Shown here: in pieces, positions 34,926 to 41,916 of the stretch
Layout: the number at the start of each line of letters is the position of its first letter
How positions within the stretch are numbered: the first letter of the stretch is position 1
NCBI GenBank assembly: GCA_047602475.1
Contig: JASGHE010000003.1
Coordinates: 248,001-312,000, forward strand
Length of the DNA stretch: 64,000 bases
Source: JAEUIE01 sp047602475
Lineage (GTDB): Bacteria; Planctomycetota; Planctomycetia; Gemmatales; HRBIN36
Reading direction: 5' to 3'
Notes under the pieces: model-generated
What the model was told of the DNA's origin: nothing
Database searches by the model: none
Seen by the model: the letters and a program-made list of their open reading frames with translations, nothing else
Position numbers and translations under genes: made by a program

Positions 34926-35192
34926 CTGTTAAAGGCGACCCTTCATTTGTCATACCCTGAAGGGCGGGGTGATGCAACAGGTAATTCGATTGATGATGAC
35001 AAAGTGCAGCAGGTGCAATCATTGATGAGAAGGGATAGTGCTCATGCCATCGGCAAGGCCTGTCTCGCCCCGTTGGGGCTTGGATCAGGTAACTGAATCC
35101 TACCCAGGGCTGCGCCTTGGGCTATGCTCTCTCGGCCCTTTGGGCCTATGGAACTCAGCTCGATTATCCTTAATGGATTACCTCTCGCTTCG
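34926..35192. repeat. intergenic hairpins
   Basis: Three GC hairpins follow one another: GCCCCGTTGGGGC near 35067, CCCAGGGCTGCGCCTTGGG near 35103 and GGCCCTTTGGGCC near 35134. A CCCTTCA/TGAAGGG pair lies near 34938-34967. No gene is seen. Confidence 0.6.
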
Positions 35193-36980
35193 TTACTTAC
35201 CTGGCCTCACCTGGTAATACTCAAAGAACCCGATCATCATTTCGTCCCAGGTTTGTTCCCCCCAGACTACTCGTTTACTCGGGTCGGGATTGTTCGGGTT
35301 CTCTTTCGAGTTGTCAAAGTGGGCAGTGCAGATCATCTTCGAGCCTTTGGGGATCAGCTTCGGTTCCTTCAGAATGAAAGCCTGTTGCCAGTTGAAATCG
35401 TAGCGGGGGACGTTGAGGAGTATCTCCTCCTTGCCGCCTGGATAGCGAAGGCGGAACTCGAAATCCTTGCCGCGCAGGTGCATGTGGGGGCTCATGGCCA
35501 GCAGCATGACAGGGCGTTCAAAGTCGAAGTCGGCGACTATCTTGTGTGCTGAGGCGTTGGGCGGAATCCGGAACGTCCAGTTGATGGCGGCATCGCCTCG
35601 GATGATGTGCTTGGGCTTAGTTTTGGCGTAGCTGAGTCCCAGAGTGGAACAGTCAACGCCGGCCTTCCCATTGGGTGTGTAGTGAAGTTCGAAGGCAAGT
35701 TGCGATCCTTTGGGGATCAGCTTGGCCTGACCTTCCGGAAGCACATAGGCCTGATCTCCGGGCACGTAGCCGACGAGTTGTTCGGGGATATCCGGATTGG
35801 CGAAGAAGAGTATCGGGTTGCCGACACCTTCCAGGATCGAGAGTTTCTGGCCCGGTCTGAGGATGTAGACGATGATGTGATGGACGACGCCACGGTAGCC
35901 GGGCCGTACCTCAGCTGCCTGCACATAGCGATCTTCGGTGAAGGGCTTGCCCACGAACAGGTGCTTGTAGGGAATGCCGGCCTTGGGGGCCTGAGCAGGG
36001 ACTTTCACTTCTTCGTTCATCGTCATGATCTCATCAGGCTGACCGATGTTCCAGCCTTGCACGTACTGTTTGGGAGCGGGCAGGTCAGCCTTGTTGCCTT
36101 CGGGGCAGCCTGCATCGATCCAGTGGAGGAGCGTTTGTTTATCTTCAGCGGGCAGACGGCGATCATTGGCGAACGTGCCATGTTTCGGATCAGCCAGCCA
36201 GGGGGGCATGATGTTGTCGGAGACCACTTCACGGATCGCTCCCGACCAGGCGAGTGCATCCTGATAGGTGTTCAACTGGAACGGCCCCACTTCGCCGGCC
36301 CGATGGCAGTATTGGCAATGTTGTTGGAGGATGCGGGAGACCTGCTTGGAATAGGTGATGGTCTGAGCATCCGTCTTGGTTGCCTTTTTCCTGCCTTCCC
36401 GATTGATAGGGCAGCCTACGACCTTCGTGGAAGAATGCACCACCTCTTTATCAGCCAGCACTGCCTTGAGGGCGTCTTTCAAATCGTTGCTGGTGGGTTG
36501 TGGCCGCTTGATGCTGCGTTCAAACTGATCATCGATTCTGCCCTGATAGCGCACGGTTCTGCTGCCATCCAGAACGTAAGCGGTGGGTAGCCTTTCAGCG
36601 TGGAAGCGCTCGGCGATGGTGCCAGAGGTATCCTGCAAGATCGGGAATGTGATGTCGTACTCTTTGGCGTGCTTTGTCAGAGACTCGGTGGTCTCGTGGG
36701 CATTGCTGTTGATGCCAACGAGCAGCACACCTTGGGATCGGTACTCTTTCTCGAGAGCGAGCAACGTGGGAACGTAGGCATTGCTGACCGGGCATTCGGT
36801 GCCAAGAAAGACGACGATCACAGCTTTCGCCTCGCGGCCTTGTTCGAGCAGCGACCAGGTCTTGCCGGTGACGACGTCGGGCAAGGTCAGTTCGGTGATG
36901 CGAGTGCCAAGTGGCGGTTCAGCAGCTGAGACCGGCAGGATAATGATCAACAGTAACAGGCATGCAAAGTGACGGAGCAT
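35193..36980 (-). CDS. exported redoxin/copper-monooxygenase-like protein
   Basis: Protein of 595 residues with a signal peptide (LRHFACLLLLIIILPVSAAE). Residues 22-170 are a thioredoxin-like AhpC/TSA domain (VFLGTECPVSNAYVPTLLAL), with a single Cys in the peroxidatic position. A CQYCHRAGEVGPF motif near 230 is a possible heme-binding site with the usual CxxCH pattern. Residues about 330-595 show the fold of peptidylglycine/dopamine-type copper monooxygenases: YRGVVHHIIVYI and LAMSPHMHLRGKDFEF supply His and Met ligands. Planctomycetes encode many such fused proteins; the substrate is unknown. ATG at 36980 is used, 2 bp after the tetR stop; the longer frame to 37094 would overlap that gene. 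Confidence 0.85.
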   Translation of the reverse strand: MLRHFACLLLLIIILPVSAAEPPLGTRITELTLPDVVTGKTWSLLEQGREAKAVIVVFLGTECPVSNAYVPTLLALEKEYRSQGVLLVGINSNAHETTESLTKHAKEYDITFPILQDTSGTIAERFHAERLPTAYVLDGSRTVRYQGRIDDQFERSIKRPQPTSNDLKDALKAVLADKEVVHSSTKVVGCPINREGRKKATKTDAQTITYSKQVSRILQQHCQYCHRAGEVGPFQLNTYQDALAWSGAIREVVSDNIMPPWLADPKHGTFANDRRLPAEDKQTLLHWIDAGCPEGNKADLPAPKQYVQGWNIGQPDEIMTMNEEVKVPAQAPKAGIPYKHLFVGKPFTEDRYVQAAEVRPGYRGVVHHIIVYILRPGQKLSILEGVGNPILFFANPDIPEQLVGYVPGDQAYVLPEGQAKLIPKGSQLAFELHYTPNGKAGVDCSTLGLSYAKTKPKHIIRGDAAINWTFRIPPNASAHKIVADFDFERPVMLLAMSPHMHLRGKDFEFRLRYPGGKEEILLNVPRYDFNWQQAFILKEPKLIPKGSKMICTAHFDNSKENPNNPDPSKRVVWGEQTWDEMMIGFFEYYQVRPGK

Positions 36981-36982
36981 GG

Positions 36983-37588
36983 CTATTTCCTCTTGGCCGG
37001 CTTCTTGACGGGCTGTAGCAGCCGTTCGATGATTTGCGTAAGTGATTTGGCGTGGCGAGTGGGGCTGGTATCGGGGCGGATCGCCTGTCTCCACCAGAGG
37101 CCATCGAACAGGGCGATGATCAACTCTGCGGTCAGCACAGGATGGAGTGTGGTATCAATCGTTTTCTTAGCCTGTTCCTGGCGGATCGCCTCAGCGAGGG
37201 CAGCGACGGTGACTTCAAAGCTCTGATCGACCATCTTGGCCACTGCCTTGTTGCGGAACGCCTCAGCGGTGATCTCGGCATTGAGGGCATGCCGGCGGGG
37301 GTTGTTCAGCGTCGTCAGCGCCTGCTTGATGATGTGCTTGAGGCCGGTGACCAGGTCTTCCTGCTCCGAGATGAGGTGGATGAGCTGGATCGATTCTTCC
37401 TGCTCTGCCTCGACCATGGCCCGGATGATGTCGTTCTTGCTGCGGAAGTAGCGGTAGACCGAACCGGGACTCATCTCGACAGCCCGGCAAATGTCGTCGA
37501 TGGAGGTCTGATGGAAGCCTTGCTTGGAGAAGCACTTCACGGCGGCATCGAGGATTTCCTGCTTACGAAGGTCGCTGATGCGGGACAT
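36983..37588 (-). CDS. TetR/AcrR family transcriptional repressor
   Basis: Protein of 201 residues. The N-terminal helix-turn-helix is ILDAAVKCFSKQGFHQTSID with DICRAVEMSPGSVYRYF, the classic TetR pattern; the remaining 140 residues are helical and would form the ligand pocket and dimer. The redoxin/copper-enzyme gene begins 2 bp after its stop, so both sit in one operon and the repressor probably controls it and itself through the palindrome at 37608-37619. The inducer is unknown. Confidence 0.9.
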   Translation of the reverse strand: MSRISDLRKQEILDAAVKCFSKQGFHQTSIDDICRAVEMSPGSVYRYFRSKNDIIRAMVEAEQEESIQLIHLISEQEDLVTGLKHIIKQALTTLNNPRRHALNAEITAEAFRNKAVAKMVDQSFEVTVAALAEAIRQEQAKKTIDTTLHPVLTAELIIALFDGLWWRQAIRPDTSPTRHAKSLTQIIERLLQPVKKPAKRK

Positions 37589-37607
37589 AGATGCCTGGGG
37601 TAAAAGT

Positions 37608-37619
37608 GAACGACCGTTC
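37608..37619. promoter_or_regulatory. putative TetR operator
   Basis: GAACGACCGTTC is a perfect 12-bp palindrome (GAACG-AC-CGTTC) 20 bp upstream of the tetR start. Operators of many TetR/AcrR repressors have this form, so autoregulation is likely. No experimental support. Confidence 0.55.
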
Positions 37620-37672
37620 GCATTTTAGCAGAAGGTGTGACGGTGTCAATTCAATTGTATGGATCGGTGGCC

Positions 37673-37781
37673 GTGGCAGGGGTCACGAGGTACTCCTCGT
37701 GCCCCCTGCGGATTGGCGATAAGCAGGAAGTTTTGGCGAGGTCCGCAGGGGGCAGCTTGAGTATAAGCTGACCCCTGCCAC
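37673..37781. repeat. double-hairpin (BIME-like) repeat
   Basis: Outer arms GTGGCAGGGGTCA and TGACCCCTGCCAC identical to the in-gene copy at 33764; hairpins CACGAGGTACTCCTCGTG and CAGCTTGAGTATAAGCTG inside, separated by about 36 bp. It lies between the tetR operator and the stop of the membrane-protein gene. Confidence 0.9.
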
Positions 37782-37797
37782 AACATCTGCTACCGCC

Positions 37798-39447
37798 CTA
37801 CTTCTTTACAAACAAGGCTCCGCCTTTGACTTCCTGCACCAGCGTCCAATCGGGGGAAGTGCGCAGCCAGGCGGCGAACTTGCTCTTGGGGTGAACCAGG
37901 GCGAGGTTGATGCCATACTGCTTGCTCCACTGGGTCATCCAATATTCCTGCTTTTCCTTTTCCTCGGGGGTGAGGACGGTAGGGGCGTCGGGATCGGTGT
38001 TCCGGGGTTTATCTGCGGGGCGGTCTCGGATGGCATCGAGGTAGTCGAGCAAGAACGCTTCGCCGTAGAGTTCACAGCGGTCGTCGACAAAAACCTTCAG
38101 CTCCGGCACATAGCGGATGACCATGCCCGCCAGGCGATCTTCGTTGAACAGCTTGACGCCAGGCTTCTTCGCCTGTTCCTTCATGGCGGGGATCAATTCC
38201 AGCGGCCACCAATCTTTATCGAGTTCCACGAAGCGCAAGCCTGTGATTGGAACAGCAAGGATCAGCAGAGGGAACAGGCGGGCAGCGATCACACCCCAAG
38301 TGGGTTCTTTTGGATCGTCGGCCTTCGGAGCTACATACAGATCGCTTCGCTTCGCCAGCCACTGCGTCCATCGGCAGTAGGGCAGCATGTCGATGATGGC
38401 GATCATAGCGACGAGCGAAAAGAGCGGAGCATGACGGATACGGGAGCAACCGAGGTAGAGCCAGACGAGGGGAATCAGCCACATCACTCGGGGGCGATGT
38501 TTCGGGAAAGTTCCGAGGAGTATGAAGAAGTAAAGCACCGCTTCGCCAATGACGGTGATGCCGACGGCACTGAACGGATCGAGTGGGGCATGTTCGACGA
38601 TGATCTTGGGGAGATCAGCCTTCATGATGAGCAGCCACATCTTCATGTAGTCGTAGCCGTACGGGTTGACGAGGAAGACAGCGGTGGCGAGGACACACAG
38701 GCCGATGAGCCAGCCGACGGTTTTCCACGAATCGATGGGGGAGGGCCAGCCAAGCAGCCAGTAGACGCCCCAGCCGAAGAAGACGATGCCCATGGTGCCC
38801 CAGCCGCCTAGCACGCCCCCGTGGATGTTGGCCCAGAGGCAGAAGAGTGGGACGATCCAGAGCAGCTGGAGTTTACGCAGGCGACCTGCTTCGACATCAG
38901 TAAGGATGGCGACGAGTATGCACATCCCTGCCATGGTGACGAGGTGGGGCCTAGCGTGGAAGTGGTGGCAGCATTCAAAGAAGGTGAGCGATCCGATCAA
39001 GAGAGCAAGGATGGGGTGACAGCCGAACCGCACCGCCCGCCCGATGAGCCAGCCAAACATGCTGGCGAAGAGGGCGACGGTCGCCCAGAAGATGCCATCG
39101 TAGCCGGCCCAGGCATAGAGCTTGGCCATCGCCACTTCGCCGAGCCATTGGAAGGGGATCCAGAACTCATTGGCTTTGGTATGGCTGAAAGGGTCCTGGG
39201 TGAACCAACCATCGCTCTGTAATCTCTCACCCACGACAGGGTGCCAGAGACAGCAGGAGTCTCGGAACAGTCCGCCACTTTCGGTGATGGTGAGGATGAG
39301 GACGACGAGCAACGCTCCACCGATTTCCGCCAGCCAGGCGTAGTGGGCGAGGCCATGAGCAGGGGGGACGAACGGTTTCTTCCCCCCTCTCCCCTCTGGG
39401 GAGAGGGGTTGGGGGTGAAGGGTTTCAGGCGTGGGCGATGACATCAA
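37798..39447 (-). CDS. polytopic membrane protein, possibly a glycosyltransferase-like enzyme
   Basis: Protein of 549 residues with about ten membrane helices between residues 35 and 420, for example LLVVLILTITESGG, ILALLIGSLTFFE and LIGLCVLATAVFLVNPYGY. The order WHPVVGERLQSDGWFTQDPF with DRLAGMVIRYVPELKVFVDD near the end recalls membrane proteins of GT-C/PMT-like size that planctomycetes carry, but no catalytic motif is certain. The first 25 residues (HPQPLSPEGRGGKKP) are the translation of the CCCCTCTCCC repeat at 39384-39420, so the true start may be downstream. Function unknown. Confidence 0.62.
   Translation of the reverse strand: MMSSPTPETLHPQPLSPEGRGGKKPFVPPAHGLAHYAWLAEIGGALLVVLILTITESGGLFRDSCCLWHPVVGERLQSDGWFTQDPFSHTKANEFWIPFQWLGEVAMAKLYAWAGYDGIFWATVALFASMFGWLIGRAVRFGCHPILALLIGSLTFFECCHHFHARPHLVTMAGMCILVAILTDVEAGRLRKLQLLWIVPLFCLWANIHGGVLGGWGTMGIVFFGWGVYWLLGWPSPIDSWKTVGWLIGLCVLATAVFLVNPYGYDYMKMWLLIMKADLPKIIVEHAPLDPFSAVGITVIGEAVLYFFILLGTFPKHRPRVMWLIPLVWLYLGCSRIRHAPLFSLVAMIAIIDMLPYCRWTQWLAKRSDLYVAPKADDPKEPTWGVIAARLFPLLILAVPITGLRFVELDKDWWPLELIPAMKEQAKKPGVKLFNEDRLAGMVIRYVPELKVFVDDRCELYGEAFLLDYLDAIRDRPADKPRNTDPDAPTVLTPEEKEKQEYWMTQWSKQYGINLALVHPKSKFAAWLRTSPDWTLVQEVKGGALFVKK
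39384..39420. repeat. CCCCTCTCCC repeat inside a coding sequence
   Basis: Same family as 25248-25422 and 59037-59075, with a CCCCTCTGGGGAGAGGGG hairpin. It lies at codons 10-22 of the membrane-protein gene at 37798-39447 and is read as HPQPLSPEGRGGK. Confidence 0.75.
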
Positions 39448-39817
39448 ACACCGAAAGAGAACAGGAAGTTAGTGTGAATCGCTAATCCAGACAGTTGAGA
39501 TGTCAATGACCCTGGAGGGGTCAAAGCGATTAGCCGGGGGTTGAGCGAAGCAATACCCCCGGTGAGATTCAGCAAGGGCAACAGCACCCTGAAAGGGTGC
39601 CAGCGGGTTGCGTCCGCTGCAACCCCTCCGGGGTTGGGAGAACGTGTCCCGTCTGGGACCGGTGGTATCGCTTCGCTCAACCACCGGCTAATAGCTGTTA
39701 CCCCTCCGGGGTAATCTCAACCACATCTGTATCGTAGCAGTTCACAACTACACTATAGCTCCATCTTCCTCAGAATCCTAAGCTGATAGAGAGAAAGCAC
39801 CGACTGAAGGAGAGACC
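39448..39817. repeat. 370-bp intergenic region with nested palindromes
   Basis: Outer arms lie at 39497-39559 and 39661-39718: CCTGGAGGGGTC / CCCTCCGGGGTA and GCGATTAGCCGGGGGTTGAG / CTCAACCACCGGCTAAT are the clearest matches. Inside is CACCCTGAAAGGGTG and a CAACCCCTCCGGGGTTG hairpin. The design matches 33058-33263. No gene is seen; the region after 39720 is a plain leader of the next gene. Confidence 0.75.
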
Positions 39818-40423
39818 TTGAGCACGCCTGTGGCAGAAGCACCCGTAGAACGACAAACCGCAGCGAAAACCCTTGGCCAGATTTGGGGCCTCGTCGCTCT
39901 GGCTGGTCTCTTTGGCATGGGGGGATACCGACTGCTCAAGAAAGCCTACGTGCTGACCTATGTTGGCACCGGTGATCCGGTGGTTTGTGCAGGCATCCCG
40001 CTGACAGCGTTCGACTGGTTTCTCTATGGGCTCATCATCCTTTTGGGTGTGGGGAAAGCGTACGCCATCTTCTACCGCAAAATGGTACCCCGCACGTTGG
40101 CTCGATGTCGATCGGCCCTCGGTGAAACGGGCTGGAGCATGGACTATGTACTGGCACCGTTTTGCATGTTGAGCCTGTATAGGCCGTGGAAGAAGAAGCA
40201 CGCCATCCTCAGTTGGATCGTGGTGCCGGTGATGGTGATGCTGGCGGTGAGCTTTATCGTGTGGGTGCCCGATTCGGTCTTCAAGGCGGCGGTCGATTGG
40301 GCTGTCGGTGGAGCGCTCGCCTTTGCGGCATTGCTTTACATATTCAACCTGCTCCGGCTCCTCGGCTGGCTGGCGACGGGGGCGAAGTTCGATAAGCATC
40401 CGTTTCCGGCGAGTGCGGATTAG
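39818..40423 (+). CDS. four-helix membrane protein of unknown function
   Basis: Protein of 201 residues with membrane helices near 22-40, 64-84, 128-148 and 155-178. A TTG start at 39818 is used because the strong ribosome site AAGGAG (39807-39812) sits at the right distance and no ATG is near. The motif YRLLKKAYVLTYVGTGDPVV and the Arg/Trp-rich LSLYRPWKKKHAILSW are not recognised. A family 2 palindrome begins 3 bp after the stop. Function unknown. Confidence 0.6.
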   Translation: MSTPVAEAPVERQTAAKTLGQIWGLVALAGLFGMGGYRLLKKAYVLTYVGTGDPVVCAGIPLTAFDWFLYGLIILLGVGKAYAIFYRKMVPRTLARCRSALGETGWSMDYVLAPFCMLSLYRPWKKKHAILSWIVVPVMVMLAVSFIVWVPDSVFKAAVDWAVGGALAFAALLYIFNLLRLLGWLATGAKFDKHPFPASAD

Positions 40424-40426
40424 CCA

Positions 40427-40500
40427 ATGACAGCCCGACGCGCTAGCGAGGGGCGCGTGCAATCGCAAGGTCCACCCTCGCTAGCGCGTCGGGCTGTCAT
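40427..40500. repeat. long palindrome, family 2
   Basis: Positions 40427-40452 and 40475-40500 are perfect 26-bp inverted repeats around a 22-base loop; the arm contains CAGCCCGACGCGCTAGCGAG. It begins 3 bp after the stop of the four-helix membrane-protein gene and ends 38 bp before pdxJ. Confidence 0.92.
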
Positions 40501-40538
40501 CCAGACAAAGCTTGTCACAACCTATCTGAGGTGACATT

Positions 40539-41261
40539 ATGCTCCGATTAGGCGTCAACATCGATCACGTCGCTACCATCCGTCAGGCTCGGCGGGGGCG
40601 GGAGCCTGACCCGGTCTGGGCGGCGGTGCAGGCACAACTCGGCGGGGCGGATGGCATCACCATTCACTTGCGCGAAGATCGCCGCCATATTCAGGATGAT
40701 GATGTGCTGCGGCTGCGACAGGCGGTGCCGGGACGACTGAATCTGGAACTGGCCTGTGTGCCGGAGATCATTGCCATCGCCTGCAATGCGAAGCCCGACT
40801 ATGCCACGCTGGTGCCGGAGAAGCGGGCGGAACTGACGACCGAGGGTGGGCTTGATGTGGTGGCCAATCTCCAAGCGGTGGAGCCATCGGTCGAAGGCGT
40901 ACAAGCAGCGGGCATCGGCGTCTCGCTGTTCATCGATGCTGATCCCAAACAAGTGGCGATCAGCAAGCAGTTGGGGGTGGAAGCTATCGAGTTCCATACG
41001 GGTCAGTATGCCGATGCGACCAGTGCGTCAGCGGTAGCCCATGAGCTTGCCCGGTTGAAGGCAGCCTGCATCAAGGCCCACGAAGCGGGGCTGCATGTGC
41101 ATCTGGGGCATGGGCTGAACTATCTGAATGTGCAAGCTGTGGCGGCACTGCCACATGCTGAGGAATTGAACATTGGGCACAGCATCGTGGCAAGGGCGGT
41201 GATGGTGGGCATGGAACGAGCGGTGCGGGAGATGAAGGAGTTGATGAGGGTGAGTAGCTAG
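40539..41261 (+). CDS. pdxJ: pyridoxine 5'-phosphate synthase
   Basis: PdxJ makes pyridoxine 5'-phosphate from 3-amino-2-oxopropyl phosphate and deoxyxylulose 5-phosphate in vitamin B6 synthesis. The 240 residues have RLGVNIDHVATIRQARRGRE with the conserved Asn and His, GADGITIHLREDRRHIQDDD, CVPEIIAIA, CNAKPDYATLVPEKR, GVSLFIDAD and HVHLGHGLNYLNVQAV. Length and motifs match the family. GAGGTGA precedes the start. The stop codon lies inside a short TAG-rich repeat (41254-41284). Confidence 0.97.
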   Translation: MLRLGVNIDHVATIRQARRGREPDPVWAAVQAQLGGADGITIHLREDRRHIQDDDVLRLRQAVPGRLNLELACVPEIIAIACNAKPDYATLVPEKRAELTTEGGLDVVANLQAVEPSVEGVQAAGIGVSLFIDADPKQVAISKQLGVEAIEFHTGQYADATSASAVAHELARLKAACIKAHEAGLHVHLGHGLNYLNVQAVAALPHAEELNIGHSIVARAVMVGMERAVREMKELMRVSS

Positions 41262-41284
41262 AAGTTAGGAGTTAGTAATTAGAA
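41254..41284. repeat. TAGNAGTTAGGAG-type short repeat at the end of pdxJ
   Basis: Imperfect repeats of GTAGCTAGAAGTTAGGAGTT overlap the last codons of pdxJ and supply its TAG. The same kind of run follows dnaK at 17509-17549. Confidence 0.55.
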
Positions 41285-41302
41285 TAACTCAGAGTGCTCA
41301 GA

Positions 41303-41770
41303 ATGGCAAAACGTAAATCGTGGCAGAGTGGTAGCTTATTCAAGGTGCCTCAGTCCGATGGCACCTTTTCTCTAGGGCAAGTTGTTGGCCGTGAACCATC
41401 CGCTTTGAATTCAGTAACGTGTGCCTTCTTTGATCTGAAGATTTCAGAAGGATTACTTCCTGCGATCGATTGGGATAATTTGATAGCCTGTTTATTTACA
41501 ACACCTGACTTACTCGACAATGGCACATGGCCAGTCATTGGCCATAGTGACTCAGCAATACCAACTCATTTTCTTCCATTTGAAGAGACACGCAGTCAAG
41601 GTTGGGTTGGTGCGAAGATACACGGCTCAGGGATAGTAAGGCAGTTCTTGGACGCCTATTATGGATTGGCTTATTGGGACGATTGGGCTAATCCAAACTA
41701 TCTCGATCAGTTATTGATTCATCCTTCAAAGAAGCCAGCAACCTTGCGATACAAGAACGTCCCCACGTAG
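41303..41770 (+). CDS. Imm26-like immunity protein
   Basis: Protein of 155 residues. KSWQSGSLFKVPQSDGTFSL followed by GQVVGREP near the N-terminus and a later FFDLKI match the Imm26 family, whose members protect against secreted polymorphic toxins. No toxin gene lies beside it, so it may be an orphan or have another job. The gene is AT-rich compared with pdxJ, which suggests transfer. ATG at 41303 is used; an in-frame start nine bases upstream is also possible. Family assignment rests on the N-terminal pattern. Confidence 0.62.
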   Translation: MAKRKSWQSGSLFKVPQSDGTFSLGQVVGREPSALNSVTCAFFDLKISEGLLPAIDWDNLIACLFTTPDLLDNGTWPVIGHSDSAIPTHFLPFEETRSQGWVGAKIHGSGIVRQFLDAYYGLAYWDDWANPNYLDQLLIHPSKKPATLRYKNVPT

Positions 41771-41827
41771 ATGAGCGGTGCGGGAGATGAAGGTGTTGAT
41801 GCGTTGTTAGTTTGTAACATCGTTTTT

Positions 41828-41904
41828 GCGAGCGTCAGGGCGTTAGCCCGACGTGTGCATGCACAATGGCAACGCACACGTCGGCCTTACGGCACGACGC
41901 TCGC
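41828..41904. repeat. long palindrome, family 1 copy b
   Basis: GCGAGCGTCAGGGCGTTAGC... on the left pairs, with a few mismatches, with the complement ending in GACGCTCGC. The same words occur at 310-380. It lies 12 bp beyond the stop of the M1 peptidase gene and 57 bp beyond the stop of the Imm26-like gene. Confidence 0.85.
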
Positions 41905-41916
41905 AACAGAGTTGAA

